From the NCBI GenBank assembly GCA_017465845.1, contig JAFTVH010000156.1:1-51756 (forward strand): a stretch of 51,756 nucleotides of DNA, written 5' to 3'. Made by a program: the position numbers and the translations under genes. The notes beneath the pieces are model-generated. The model did not search any database, had not been told where the DNA came from, and saw nothing but the letters and a program-made list of their open reading frames with translations. Of the stretch, positions 33,843 through 42,545 are shown piece after piece. The stretch's first letter is position 1. The number at the start of each line of letters is the position of its first letter. The stretch comes from Lachnospiraceae bacterium. Lineage in GTDB: Bacteria > Bacillota > Clostridia > Lachnospirales > Lachnospiraceae.

Positions 33843-34500
33843 AAATTACCTCCTTGTATTGCGGATGTTCCTGCAAAAACTGTGTAATGATTTGCGGCTT
33901 TTCCCAATAATGCATGGGATATACCTTATCTGCTTTCACCTGATTCAGGAAATAAAGCATTCCCCGATCATAGTCCTTTTCCTGTCTGGGATCCAATACT
34001 ACAAATGCACAGTCTAATTTTCGCCCATTCAGTTTCCTGCTCAGTGCGTCAATCTGCCTGCGATAATCACGGGTCATCTGCTCATTGTAAGAAGGCTCCT
34101 CGCCTTCCCATACCCAGTCATTCAGATCACCGGCATGATAAATCAGTCCTTCATCTTCCTCAATAAGAAATGCAACACCCTGGTCGGTGGAACGATAGGT
34201 TGTCAGCTTCTGGCCAAGGCAAAGAGTGTATTCTTTACAGGGTTCTGTACGTAAAGGTGAGGTGCCCTGGGGTGGCGTAATGTCGTCTGACAAAATTGCC
34301 TGAATCTTTTCCATCCCCATTTCTTTCAGTATGGAGAAGACAGCGGGATTATAATGGTCATGGTGGTTGTGACTGGTAAGCACAAAAATCGGCTTGGCAA
34401 CATCCAGCCTGGGCAGAGTCCCCTTTTCATAATCAAATAAATAATAGCACTGCCCGGTTTCTACCAGAAAACTACTGTGATAAATATAGGTTACTTCCAT
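33832..34500 (-). CDS. UlaG-like metallo-beta-lactamase-fold hydrolase
   Basis: A 222-residue MBL-fold protein with the metal motif SHNHHDHYNP and later HAGDLNDW and FVVLDPRQ strands. AAAGGGGA on the minus strand precedes the ATG at 34500, which I chose over an upstream in-frame start at 34542 lacking a ribosome binding site. UlaG-type proteins act as lactonases or phosphodiesterases; the substrate here is unknown. It is expressed from the promoter at 34549-34577 together with the VOC gene. Confidence 0.85.
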   Translation of the reverse strand: MEVTYIYHSSFLVETGQCYYLFDYEKGTLPRLDVAKPIFVLTSHNHHDHYNPAVFSILKEMGMEKIQAILSDDITPPQGTSPLRTEPCKEYTLCLGQKLTTYRSTDQGVAFLIEEDEGLIYHAGDLNDWVWEGEEPSYNEQMTRDYRRQIDALSRKLNGRKLDCAFVVLDPRQEKDYDRGMLYFLNQVKADKVYPMHYWEKPQIITQFLQEHPQYKEVIYEI

Positions 34501-34548
34501 ATGTTCCCCTTTGCTTTTGCTATTTGTGCAAGTGTTCCACATAGGGAT

Positions 34549-34577
34549 ATTATAGCATTGTATCTATTTTGAGGCAA
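34549..34577 (-). promoter_or_regulatory. Sigma-A promoter for the UlaG-like/VOC pair
   Basis: On the minus strand, TTGCCT (34577-34572), 17-base spacer and TATAAT (34554-34549), with TGC before the -10. It overlaps the 3' end of the broken AraC gene. Confidence 0.65.
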
Positions 34578-34911
34578 TTCTTTTTGAACGGATAAAATAA
34601 GACGGCGGCACACCAAAATGAGCTTTGAAACACCTCGTAAAATAATTTGCATCAGGGAAACCGCATAAGGCTGCTATATTGCCTATGTCGCGTTTCCCTT
34701 CTTTTATTAATTTGTAAGCCTCCTCCACCCGGTATATCTTTAAATAATTCATGGGAGTCAGTCCTGTAGTTTCCTTAAACTTGTATTGACACTTGCGCGT
34801 ACAGGAACGCATAGCGACCTTTTTGGAAAATAGAACAATAAATGTCAAGCCCGCCCCCTCAAGCGCTGATATCGTTGAAGGGTGGGCTAAGGTTTGTGTC
34901 AGCAAAATCAC
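34564..34911 (-). pseudogene. Truncated AraC-family regulator
   Basis: Only about the last 80 residues are AraC-like: CQYKFKETTGLTPMNYLKIYR, then the second helix-turn-helix IGNIAALCGFPDANYFTRCFKAHFGVPPSYF. The sensor domain and most of the first helix-turn-helix are missing. The preceding frame (MILLTQTLAHPSTIS and on) has no resemblance to the family. The break lies near a GC-rich imperfect inverted repeat (about 34847-34893: AGCCCGCCC against GGGTGGGCT), which may mark an insertion or deletion. It is therefore a remnant of a regulator that probably once controlled the neighbouring genes. Confidence 0.7.
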
Positions 34912-34995
34912 AGAATTTTCACATTTTAAACAATATTTGAAAACATTTTCCCAGTATTATGAAATCATACAATAGACTTTGGCGGAGGTTTCGCA

Positions 34996-36591
34996 GTGAA
35001 AATACGGGAAATGTTTAAAAAACATAAGAAAAAAGTAATTATCCTGACAGCGGCGGCTCTGATTCTGGTAATAGGAGTGGGCGCTTTTGTCGTTTTCCGG
35101 GTAATGAAAAGTGCCAAAGGAGATGGTTCCTTTAGCATGGGCAGTTTCTGGAACTCAAACGGTATGTCAGGCATGATGAATACCGAAGGCGTAGTGAGCG
35201 CTTCCGGTGTGACCAGTGTGGGCATGAACCAGGAGACATTTGAGGTTGAGAATCTGTCGGAAGGGCTTCTGATTGAAGAAGTCTATGTCTCTTCCGGAGA
35301 AGAAGTGGCTGAAGGAGATGTGGTGCTCAAGCTATCAGAGGATACGGTAGCGCTGGCCAGAGAAGAACTGGAGGCTGTCTTGAAAGAGGCAGAGCTTGCT
35401 TATCGTACCGGTGCAATCGAGTATCAGCAGAATCTGATTACCATCCAATATGACAGAGACCTGGCAGTGTTGGGCGGCGAGCAGGCACAGGAAATCTACA
35501 ATGAGACGATAGCCTCTTTAAAGGATCAGGTGGACAGCGCCCAGGAAGCTCTTGACGAGACGAAGGAGCAGATTGCAGAATACCAGGCCCTGGTGGAAGG
35601 CGACGATTATTACAATACATATAAAGTAGGAGAGTACAAAGCCCTGTATGATGAAAATCTGGAACTGTTACAGAACAAGATGGAGGAATGGGGCATTTCC
35701 TGGTCGCAGGTGATCAGCGGCGGAGGCGGCCAGAGCTCTTTTGGCGGAATGTCAAGTGCAGCAGGAAGCAGAAGCGTGGTATCCGGCGGCGAAAATGTGT
35801 CCGGCGGTGATGCCATGGGCGGCGCAGATTACGGCCAAGGTGCAGACTCCGGCCAGACTACAGACCCAGGCTATACTAAGGTGCTTACAGCCCTTTACAG
35901 TGTTCTGGAACAGAACCTCAAAGATTACGAACAGGCTCAGGCAGATTATGAAGAGGCCTGCTCAGATGCCAGACTGACACTGCAGACCTTGGAACTGGGA
36001 TTAAGCTCCAAGGAAGAGGCGCTGGCACAGGCAAAAGAACAGTACGAGACACAGATTCTTGAAGCAAAGCTGACGCTGGAGACTTCTCTTGCCGATGCCG
36101 AGCGTGCACAAAGCGATTATGAAACTGCTCTTGAAAAAGCAGAATCGGATTTTGAATCTCTGACAGATACTTGGGAAGATGCCAAAGAAAATCTGGAATT
36201 GTTTGAAAGCAGTGTAGGAGACGGCTATTACCGTGCTACTGTCAGTGGTACGATCATGAGCGTGATGACAAGAGCGGGGCAGTATCTGACATCCGAGGGT
36301 ATGATCTTCATGTGCCGCAATACTGAGGAATTGACCGTAACGGTATCGGTGGATCAGGAAGATATTGCCAAGATTGAAGTGGGTGGAACGGCCTATGTAC
36401 AGTCTTCCGATTATGGCAGCTTTAACGGTACGGTAAGCAGTATCAATCCGGTATCTACTTCCGAAAGCAGAGCCAATGTAACTTATCAGGTAACTGTTTC
36501 ACTGAGTGGAGACACAGAGACGCTTCCTGCAAACGAAACAGTCACTGTACTCTTTGGACTGGGAGGAAATACCGATGAAAAAGAAAACTAA
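34996..36591 (+). CDS. HlyD/MacA-type membrane-fusion adaptor 1
   Basis: A 531-residue adaptor starting at GTG 34996, with GGAGG 7 bases before. It has a transmembrane anchor (about 14-35) and a lipoyl half-motif (LLIEEVYVSSGEEVAEGDVVLKL). Two coiled-coil helices (about 120-225 and 298-405) follow, then the second lipoyl half (GTIMSVMTRAGQYLTSEGM) and a beta-barrel. At the tip of the helical hairpin is a Gly/Ser-rich loop of about 50 residues (about 240-293). In MacA that tip meets the outer-membrane channel, which a monoderm lacks. First gene of a six-gene MacAB-like operon. Confidence 0.9.
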   Translation: MKIREMFKKHKKKVIILTAAALILVIGVGAFVVFRVMKSAKGDGSFSMGSFWNSNGMSGMMNTEGVVSASGVTSVGMNQETFEVENLSEGLLIEEVYVSSGEEVAEGDVVLKLSEDTVALAREELEAVLKEAELAYRTGAIEYQQNLITIQYDRDLAVLGGEQAQEIYNETIASLKDQVDSAQEALDETKEQIAEYQALVEGDDYYNTYKVGEYKALYDENLELLQNKMEEWGISWSQVISGGGGQSSFGGMSSAAGSRSVVSGGENVSGGDAMGGADYGQGADSGQTTDPGYTKVLTALYSVLEQNLKDYEQAQADYEEACSDARLTLQTLELGLSSKEEALAQAKEQYETQILEAKLTLETSLADAERAQSDYETALEKAESDFESLTDTWEDAKENLELFESSVGDGYYRATVSGTIMSVMTRAGQYLTSEGMIFMCRNTEELTVTVSVDQEDIAKIEVGGTAYVQSSDYGSFNGTVSSINPVSTSESRANVTYQVTVSLSGDTETLPANETVTVLFGLGGNTDEKEN

Positions 36592-38401
36592 GCGAATCAT
36601 CATCATAGCCGCAGCAGCGTGCCTGCTGGTATTTGCGGCATGTTATACGGTTTTTATCGCTCCTCTTCTGGAAAAAGAGAAGTGGGTCTATAAGGAAGCT
36701 ACGGTAGAAAGAGGTACCCTGACAGTAGGTGTTACAGAAAGCGGCTCCCTGGAATATGGGCTCACCTCAGTGCTTTATGATCTGGATCTGTCTGTAGTAG
36801 TCAGCGATGACGATGAAGATGACGAAGATGATGAAGATGACGAGGAGACCGTTCAGAAATATCTGAAAGTAGAAGAAGTGTATGCAGTGGCAGGCCAGCG
36901 GATTCAGGCAGGAGATGCGCTGCTTAAGTTTACCGAGGACAGTGTTACCGATGTGCGAAAGCTCCTTAACAGTGCCTTGATCGATGCCAAATCAGACTAT
37001 AACGAAGCCAAGGCAGAGTATGATCTGGCTGCTTTGGAGGCCAAGACGGATTATGAGACTTTGAAAATAGGTGAAAAATATGCTTCCGATACGTATCAGG
37101 CGGCAAACAGCGCGCTTGCAGATGAAATCAGTGCCATGGAAATCCAGTTGACACTGTATAACAATCAGGTGGCTGATTTGGAAGAAGCAGTGGCAGAAGC
37201 TGAGGAAGATTATGCGGAGGCACTGGAGACGTATGAGGTCGCCAAAGAGACTATGAGCATTACGGGAACAGACAATGCCGATAATTTCCTGACTATCCAG
37301 TCCGGATATCTCAGCGCACAGACTCAGTACCAGAATGCGGAGAATGCTCTTTCTCAGGCAAAACAGAAGCTGGAGCAAAATGCAGAACAGATTGCCTCTC
37401 TGACAGAGCAAATTGCTTTATCCAGAGCAAGATACCGGATCGACAGGATGGATGTGCTGGAAACATATCAGGAGAGTGTCCTGGATGGAAAAAATGCGGA
37501 GATTACTTATAATGCCCAGCTGGAAAGTCTGGAAGAGGATCTGGCGGAGGCTGAGGAGGACAGACAGAAGCTGGAAGAACAGGTGGAAGCTTTTGAAGCC
37601 TTTGTGGGAGAGGACGGCATCCTTTACGCTGACGGCGAGGGAATCGTGACCCAGGTGCAATATGAGGCCGGAGATACTTTACGACAGAACGGTACGGTTT
37701 TATCGTATGCGCCGCCAACCGACATGACAATATCTGTAGATATGACCCAGGAAGATGTCGTGGCGCTGCAGGTTGGAGATACGGTTGAAATCGCATTTAC
37801 TGCGTATGAAGATACCGTTTATGAAGGAACGATTCTTTCCATCGATACCACAGCAACCTCAAGAAACAGTGCTACCATCAGTTATGAGGTAATCATCGGT
37901 GTAGAAGGAGATACGACAGCGCTTTACGGCGGTATGACTGCTGATATTACTTTTGTAACGGAAGAAAAAGAGGATGTACTGTATGTTTCCAGAAAAGCAA
38001 TCGTGGAACAGGATGGCAAGACTTACGTTTATGTAAAGAGCGGTCTGAACGGAAAAGAACTGAGGCAGGTGACAACAGGCATCAGTAACGGTATTTCCAT
38101 AGAAATCGTGGATGGTCTGGAAGAAGGAGATACGATTTACATTGCAAGTAAGGTGAGCAGCGAGGAAGAGATCGAGGCTCAGGAAGAAAGTGAAGAAGGC
38201 AGTGATGACGGTGAGAACGTAGATATGGAGCAGATGTTTGAAAACTTCACGCCCGGCGGCAATGGGCAGTCCGGGAGCTTTATACCGGGAGGTGCGGGCC
38301 AGTCCGGTGGCTCTACTCCCGGAGGTAATGGTCAGCCCGGCGGTTTTAACCCGGGACAGATGCCGGGAAATGATTCCACAGGAAGGGGGGCAAGACCTTG
38401 A
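36575..38401 (+). CDS. HlyD/MacA-type membrane-fusion adaptor 2
   Basis: A 608-residue adaptor overlapping adaptor 1 by 17 bp. GGGAGGA precedes the ATG at 36575. It has a transmembrane segment (about 7-29) and the conserved VGVTESGSLEYG. An acidic tract (about residues 78-91, SDDDEDDEDDEDDEE) splits the first lipoyl half and is encoded by near-repeats of GATGAAGATGAC. Long coiled coils, a second lipoyl half (GEGIVTQVQYEAGDTL) and a barrel follow. The tail (about 558-602) carries imperfect 11-residue PGGNGQSGGF-type repeats. Paralogue of adaptors 1 and 3. Confidence 0.9.
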   Translation: MKKKTKRIIIIAAAACLLVFAACYTVFIAPLLEKEKWVYKEATVERGTLTVGVTESGSLEYGLTSVLYDLDLSVVVSDDDEDDEDDEDDEETVQKYLKVEEVYAVAGQRIQAGDALLKFTEDSVTDVRKLLNSALIDAKSDYNEAKAEYDLAALEAKTDYETLKIGEKYASDTYQAANSALADEISAMEIQLTLYNNQVADLEEAVAEAEEDYAEALETYEVAKETMSITGTDNADNFLTIQSGYLSAQTQYQNAENALSQAKQKLEQNAEQIASLTEQIALSRARYRIDRMDVLETYQESVLDGKNAEITYNAQLESLEEDLAEAEEDRQKLEEQVEAFEAFVGEDGILYADGEGIVTQVQYEAGDTLRQNGTVLSYAPPTDMTISVDMTQEDVVALQVGDTVEIAFTAYEDTVYEGTILSIDTTATSRNSATISYEVIIGVEGDTTALYGGMTADITFVTEEKEDVLYVSRKAIVEQDGKTYVYVKSGLNGKELRQVTTGISNGISIEIVDGLEEGDTIYIASKVSSEEEIEAQEESEEGSDDGENVDMEQMFENFTPGGNGQSGSFIPGGAGQSGGSTPGGNGQPGGFNPGQMPGNDSTGRGARP

Positions 38402-40203
38402 GAAAAGTAATGGAAAAGAAAAGTGCTAAAATCATAATCGCTCTTGTGTGTATCCTTGTCCTGGTGGTAGTGGCTGTGGCACTGGCCGGGAACGATGCTT
38501 CAGAAGAGGTTACGTATAGAGAGACTGCAGTAGAATATGGAGAACTGGTAGTAGGTGTCACCGAAAGCGGTTCCGTGGATATCGGTACAGTGGACCAGGT
38601 GTTTGAACTGGATATGAGCGCTCTGCAGAGAGCAGAGACTACGGGCAGTTCGGGCAGCAGAACCACAGGAGGTAGCGGCGGTACGGCAGTCAGTGCAGCA
38701 GGCAGCACAGTGGACAACAGTGGCTTTGGCGTGGGTATGTCGGGCGGTATGTCAGGTACCATGTCAGGTGGCATGATCGGTTCCGGCATTACCGGCAGTA
38801 CAGGCAGTAGCACAGGTTCGTCCGGCGGCATAGATATGTTCAGTCAGATCTTCAATATGGCAGGAGGCGGCAGCAGCGCTTCTACCGATACCATCGGTAA
38901 TCTGACGGTATCAGAGGTATGTGTTTCCGTAGGACAGCAGGTGCAGGAAGGTGATGTTTTGTTCCTGCTTAACGAGGAAACAGTAACCGAACTGAAAGAG
39001 GAACTGGAATCCAATGTAGACAAAGCCAAGGCAGATCTGGAGGCAGTATATGCAGACCAGGAAATGTCCAAATTGACGGCGCAGTACACCTATGACAGCA
39101 GCGTGGCTTACGGTGAGTATGCCGATACAGAATACAATAACACAATTAAAAGCCTGCAGGATGCAGTGACCGAAAAAGAGGAAGCTTTAGCAGAGGCAAA
39201 AGAACTCCTTGCCGGCTATCAGGCTCAGCTGACCCAGGCACAGGCTGATTATGCGGCAGCAGCGCAGGTGCTTAAAAACTGTACCTGGAGTGTGGATAAC
39301 ACAGACAAATGGGACGACACCTGGGGATATGTATCCGGCTATCAGCTGATGATATCTGCCCGGAACAGCGTAGACACGCTGGAACAGAAGGTAGAGCAGC
39401 TGGAGCGGAATGTGGAGCAGGCGCAGCAGAATGTGGATACCTGTACCACTTCCTTAAGCCAGGCAAAACGCTCTTTAGAGTCCGGTAAGCTTAATGCGCA
39501 GCAGACTTTGGAACTGAGACAGCTGGCATACGATACCGCACAGGAGACTTACGATATTGCCCAGGCATACTTGGAGGATACTGCAGCATCTCAGGAAGAG
39601 GTTTATGCTGAGGCTCAGGAAAAATGGGACGAATTCAGTTCCCACATCGATGGAAATGCAGTGCGTGCCAAATATAACGGTGTCATCACCAGTGTCAATC
39701 TGGAGGTCGGCGATAGTATCGGTACTAACGATACCCTTGTAACCCTCTATGATACGGACAGTGTGGAGATGACCATCACTGTGGACGAAGACGATATGAC
39801 AGATGTTGCAGTCGGAACAGAAGCCAAGATTTCTCTCACTGCTTATCCTGATACTATTTTCCGGGCCAGTGTCAGTGAAATATCCGATGCTTCCACCGAT
39901 TCCGGCGGAAACGTGACTTATGAAGTAACGGTAATCCTTTCAGGCGATGTGTCCGGTCTGTTCCAGGGTATGACAGGAGATGTGACTCTGATTACCCGCC
40001 GGACAGAAGATGTACTTTACGTATCTAATCGTGCGATTATCAGGGAAGGGACTGATTCTTACGTAAAGATTAAGGATGCCTCCGGTAACATCGTAAAACA
40101 GAAGGTGACCACAGGATTCTCCGATGGTGAAAATGCAGAAATTATAGAAGGGCTTTCAGAAGGTGACGTAGTGCTGATTGAAAGTAAGGTGAACAAATCA
40201 TGA
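38398..40203 (+). CDS. HlyD/MacA-type membrane-fusion adaptor 3
   Basis: A 601-residue adaptor. The likely start is TTG 38398, whose TTGA overlaps the previous stop, with GGAAGGGGGG 7 bases upstream. The next ATG (38410) is too far from that site. It has a transmembrane anchor, VGVTESGSVDIG, and a Gly/Ser/Met-rich insert of about 80 residues (about 81-160; MSGGMSGTMSGGM) at the same place as the acidic tract of adaptor 2. Coiled coils, lipoyl half (YNGVITSVNLEVGDSI) and barrel complete it. Three paralogous adaptors in one operon suggest a hetero-oligomeric extracytoplasmic assembly (inference). Confidence 0.9.
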   Translation: MRKVMEKKSAKIIIALVCILVLVVVAVALAGNDASEEVTYRETAVEYGELVVGVTESGSVDIGTVDQVFELDMSALQRAETTGSSGSRTTGGSGGTAVSAAGSTVDNSGFGVGMSGGMSGTMSGGMIGSGITGSTGSSTGSSGGIDMFSQIFNMAGGGSSASTDTIGNLTVSEVCVSVGQQVQEGDVLFLLNEETVTELKEELESNVDKAKADLEAVYADQEMSKLTAQYTYDSSVAYGEYADTEYNNTIKSLQDAVTEKEEALAEAKELLAGYQAQLTQAQADYAAAAQVLKNCTWSVDNTDKWDDTWGYVSGYQLMISARNSVDTLEQKVEQLERNVEQAQQNVDTCTTSLSQAKRSLESGKLNAQQTLELRQLAYDTAQETYDIAQAYLEDTAASQEEVYAEAQEKWDEFSSHIDGNAVRAKYNGVITSVNLEVGDSIGTNDTLVTLYDTDSVEMTITVDEDDMTDVAVGTEAKISLTAYPDTIFRASVSEISDASTDSGGNVTYEVTVILSGDVSGLFQGMTGDVTLITRRTEDVLYVSNRAIIREGTDSYVKIKDASGNIVKQKVTTGFSDGENAEIIEGLSEGDVVLIESKVNKS

Positions 40204-41651
40204 GACTATCGGAAATCTTTAGACTGGTATACCTGAATCTGATACAAAATAAATTTAAAGTAATTTTAACTTCCATCGGTATTGTTGTGGGTTCTGCCAC
40301 CATCATGCTGGTTATCGCCATCGGTACCGGCGGTCGTGAGGAGGTTGCGGAACAATTCAAGAACCTGAATGCGGGAGCCATTGATATTTCCTATGAGGGC
40401 GGATCCGCCTTTGGTGGAATATCTATAGGCGGTATGTCCGGCGGTTCTAACGGAGGCAGCTCTTCCGGTGGCTCTACAGGGCGCAGCCAGGGCGGCAGCA
40501 GAGGCGGAAGTTCTTCAGGCTTTTCCATGCCGGATATTGCACAGGCATCAGGCGGCTTTAGCGGAGGTGGCATGAGCGGCGGCTTCGGTGGAGGCGGTTT
40601 CGGCGGCGGTATGGGCGGCTTTAATATCGGCAACTTGTTCGATATGTTTGGCGGCGCAGATGATCGAATCAATCAGGAAGCCGTTACACTCACCACTGAT
40701 GATATGGAAGATCTGGAGGTATTCGTACCCGGCATTTTAGATGCTACCATATCCTATTCCACAAGTGCTTCTGTAGAAGGAGGTGAACTGGATTCCGCGT
40801 CTTATTATACGGTTGCAGGCGTCATGGACAATTACGCCGAGCTCAGCAACCTGGAGATGTCTATCGGAGATTTCCTGACAGAGGAAGAAAACGAAAACAA
40901 AGAAAAAGTCTGCGTGCTGGGTATCACCGCCGCCAAGGAAATCTTCGGAAGCGCATACGATGCATACGACCAGGTGGTTTATATTGATGACAGACCTTAT
41001 CTGGTAACAGGTGTGCTGTCCGAGATGGGAACCGTAGCATCCGGCATCAGCCCTGATACTGCGATCTTCATTCCTTACGAAACCGGTATCAAATACATTA
41101 CCGGTACCTCCGTCAGCCCTACGATTACCGTCATCGCTGAAGATGTGAATCAGGTAGACCGGATCAGCAGTAACGTGGAAACTGTACTGGCTGACAGCTA
41201 TCCCAACACAGAGTTCACCATTTCCGATGCCGGAAGCAAGATGGATGCAGCATCTGCTTCCAATGACACCCTGACATTGCTTTTGATTTCCATGTCAGTC
41301 ATTGTCTTTATCGTAGGCGGTATCGGCATTATGAACGTTCTGTTCGTATCCGTAAAAGAGCGTACCAATGAAATCGGTATCCTGAAAGCATTGGGCTGTT
41401 CCAGACGTGATATTTTGCTTGAGTTTTTGCTGGAGGCCAGCTGCATCAGCCTTATCGGTGCAGTCATCGGAGTCCTGTTGGCACTGGGCATCACACCTAT
41501 CGTAGAGCTCTTCTCCATCAGAGTGGAGCTGTCAGCCAGCGGTGCGGTACTGTCCCTGCTGTTCGGCGTAGTGACCGGCAGCCTGTTCGGATTCTACCCG
41601 GCATACAAGGCGTCCCGACTGATTCCGGTAGTGGCGCTGAATCAGGAATAA
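40200..41651 (+). CDS. MacB/FtsX-type ABC transporter permease
   Basis: A 483-residue permease overlapping adaptor 3 by ATGA, with AAGGTGA before the start. Its topology is one N-terminal helix (about 18-42), a large MacB-like extracytoplasmic domain, and three C-terminal helices. The conserved GGIGIMNVLFVSVKERTNEIGILKALGCSRRDIL loop couples to the ATPase. A Gly-rich insert (about 65-147, rich in GGSSSGG and GGGFGGG) interrupts the outer domain. Such permeases transmit mechanical force to move peptides or lipids rather than import solutes. Works with the ATPase at 42546. Confidence 0.93.
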   Translation: MRLSEIFRLVYLNLIQNKFKVILTSIGIVVGSATIMLVIAIGTGGREEVAEQFKNLNAGAIDISYEGGSAFGGISIGGMSGGSNGGSSSGGSTGRSQGGSRGGSSSGFSMPDIAQASGGFSGGGMSGGFGGGGFGGGMGGFNIGNLFDMFGGADDRINQEAVTLTTDDMEDLEVFVPGILDATISYSTSASVEGGELDSASYYTVAGVMDNYAELSNLEMSIGDFLTEEENENKEKVCVLGITAAKEIFGSAYDAYDQVVYIDDRPYLVTGVLSEMGTVASGISPDTAIFIPYETGIKYITGTSVSPTITVIAEDVNQVDRISSNVETVLADSYPNTEFTISDAGSKMDAASASNDTLTLLLISMSVIVFIVGGIGIMNVLFVSVKERTNEIGILKALGCSRRDILLEFLLEASCISLIGAVIGVLLALGITPIVELFSIRVELSASGAVLSLLFGVVTGSLFGFYPAYKASRLIPVVALNQE

Positions 41652-41670
41652 TATTTTGAGGAAGATGGAT

Positions 41671-42534
41671 ATGAAGAAGAAAACGAAAATGCAGACTGAA
41701 AATAAAGCAGAGGCTTCCAATACAAAAGCGGTCTGGGATGCCGCCGACGAAAACTCTATGATTATAGAGCAGGAGCGGCAGGCCAGGGCAAGAAAGAAAA
41801 AGAAGCACCGCGTAAAGAAACGGGTGGCTTTGTGCCTGGTAGTGGTACTGATCGTGGGCGGTATCTGGTATGCGGGCTGGGGCAGGAATCTGCTTGATAC
41901 GCAGGAAGAAAACACCGTGACCATCCAAGTGGGTGCAGGACAGACGGTGATTTATGCATCATTGGATGCTGTGAGAGGGAATGAGATTACTTATGCGGTT
42001 GCACGGGAAATGAGCAGCGGGCAGGAGAATGCCGCAAATGAGGGAACTGCCGGAAATCGAGGAGCCGCGGATGGGCAGGAACGCACCGGAATGCAGGGAA
42101 CGGCCGGAACCCAGGGAGCTTCAGGAACCCAGGGAGCCGATGATGCTCAGGGAACACAAGGTCAGAATGGCTTCAAGGGCAGAGGTGAATCAGGAGAAGG
42201 ATTTGGCCGGCGTGGCGCTGGCGGAGAAATGCCAGATGGTATGAGTTTACTGAACGGCATGAGCTTGCCAGATGGAATGTCTTTGCCGGACGGTATGACG
42301 ATGCCAGGTACTACCACAGCAGGATCAAGTTCCACTACTTTTACTTATAATGATGTAACTTATCAACTGACGGAAGAAAGCGTCACCACACAAATACCCG
42401 TAGGCACAGATGTAACGACCAGGCTGGGAACCGTAACGACATTTTCCCGCCTTGCAGCAGGTGACCTGGTAGCGCTGGTGGTACAGGAAGTAGACGGGCA
42501 GCAGGTCATCATGTCCGTATATATCATAGGATAG
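41671..42534 (+). CDS. Membrane-anchored collagen-like accessory protein
   Basis: A 287-residue protein with a charged cytoplasmic N-terminus and one helix (about 54-72, ALCLVVVLIVGGIWYAGWG). The outer part has a nearly continuous Gly-X-Y stretch (about 130-170: GMQGTAGTQGASGTQGAD and on), then repeats of the PDGMSL type (about 188-212) and a small beta domain. GAGGA at 41658-41662 supports the ATG at 41671. No known family is recognised beyond the repeats. It lies inside the exporter operon between permease and ATPase and is probably a structural partner of it. Confidence 0.75.
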   Translation: MKKKTKMQTENKAEASNTKAVWDAADENSMIIEQERQARARKKKKHRVKKRVALCLVVVLIVGGIWYAGWGRNLLDTQEENTVTIQVGAGQTVIYASLDAVRGNEITYAVAREMSSGQENAANEGTAGNRGAADGQERTGMQGTAGTQGASGTQGADDAQGTQGQNGFKGRGESGEGFGRRGAGGEMPDGMSLLNGMSLPDGMSLPDGMTMPGTTTAGSSSTTFTYNDVTYQLTEESVTTQIPVGTDVTTRLGTVTTFSRLAAGDLVALVVQEVDGQQVIMSVYIIG

Positions 42535-42545
42535 GAGGTGCCGCA

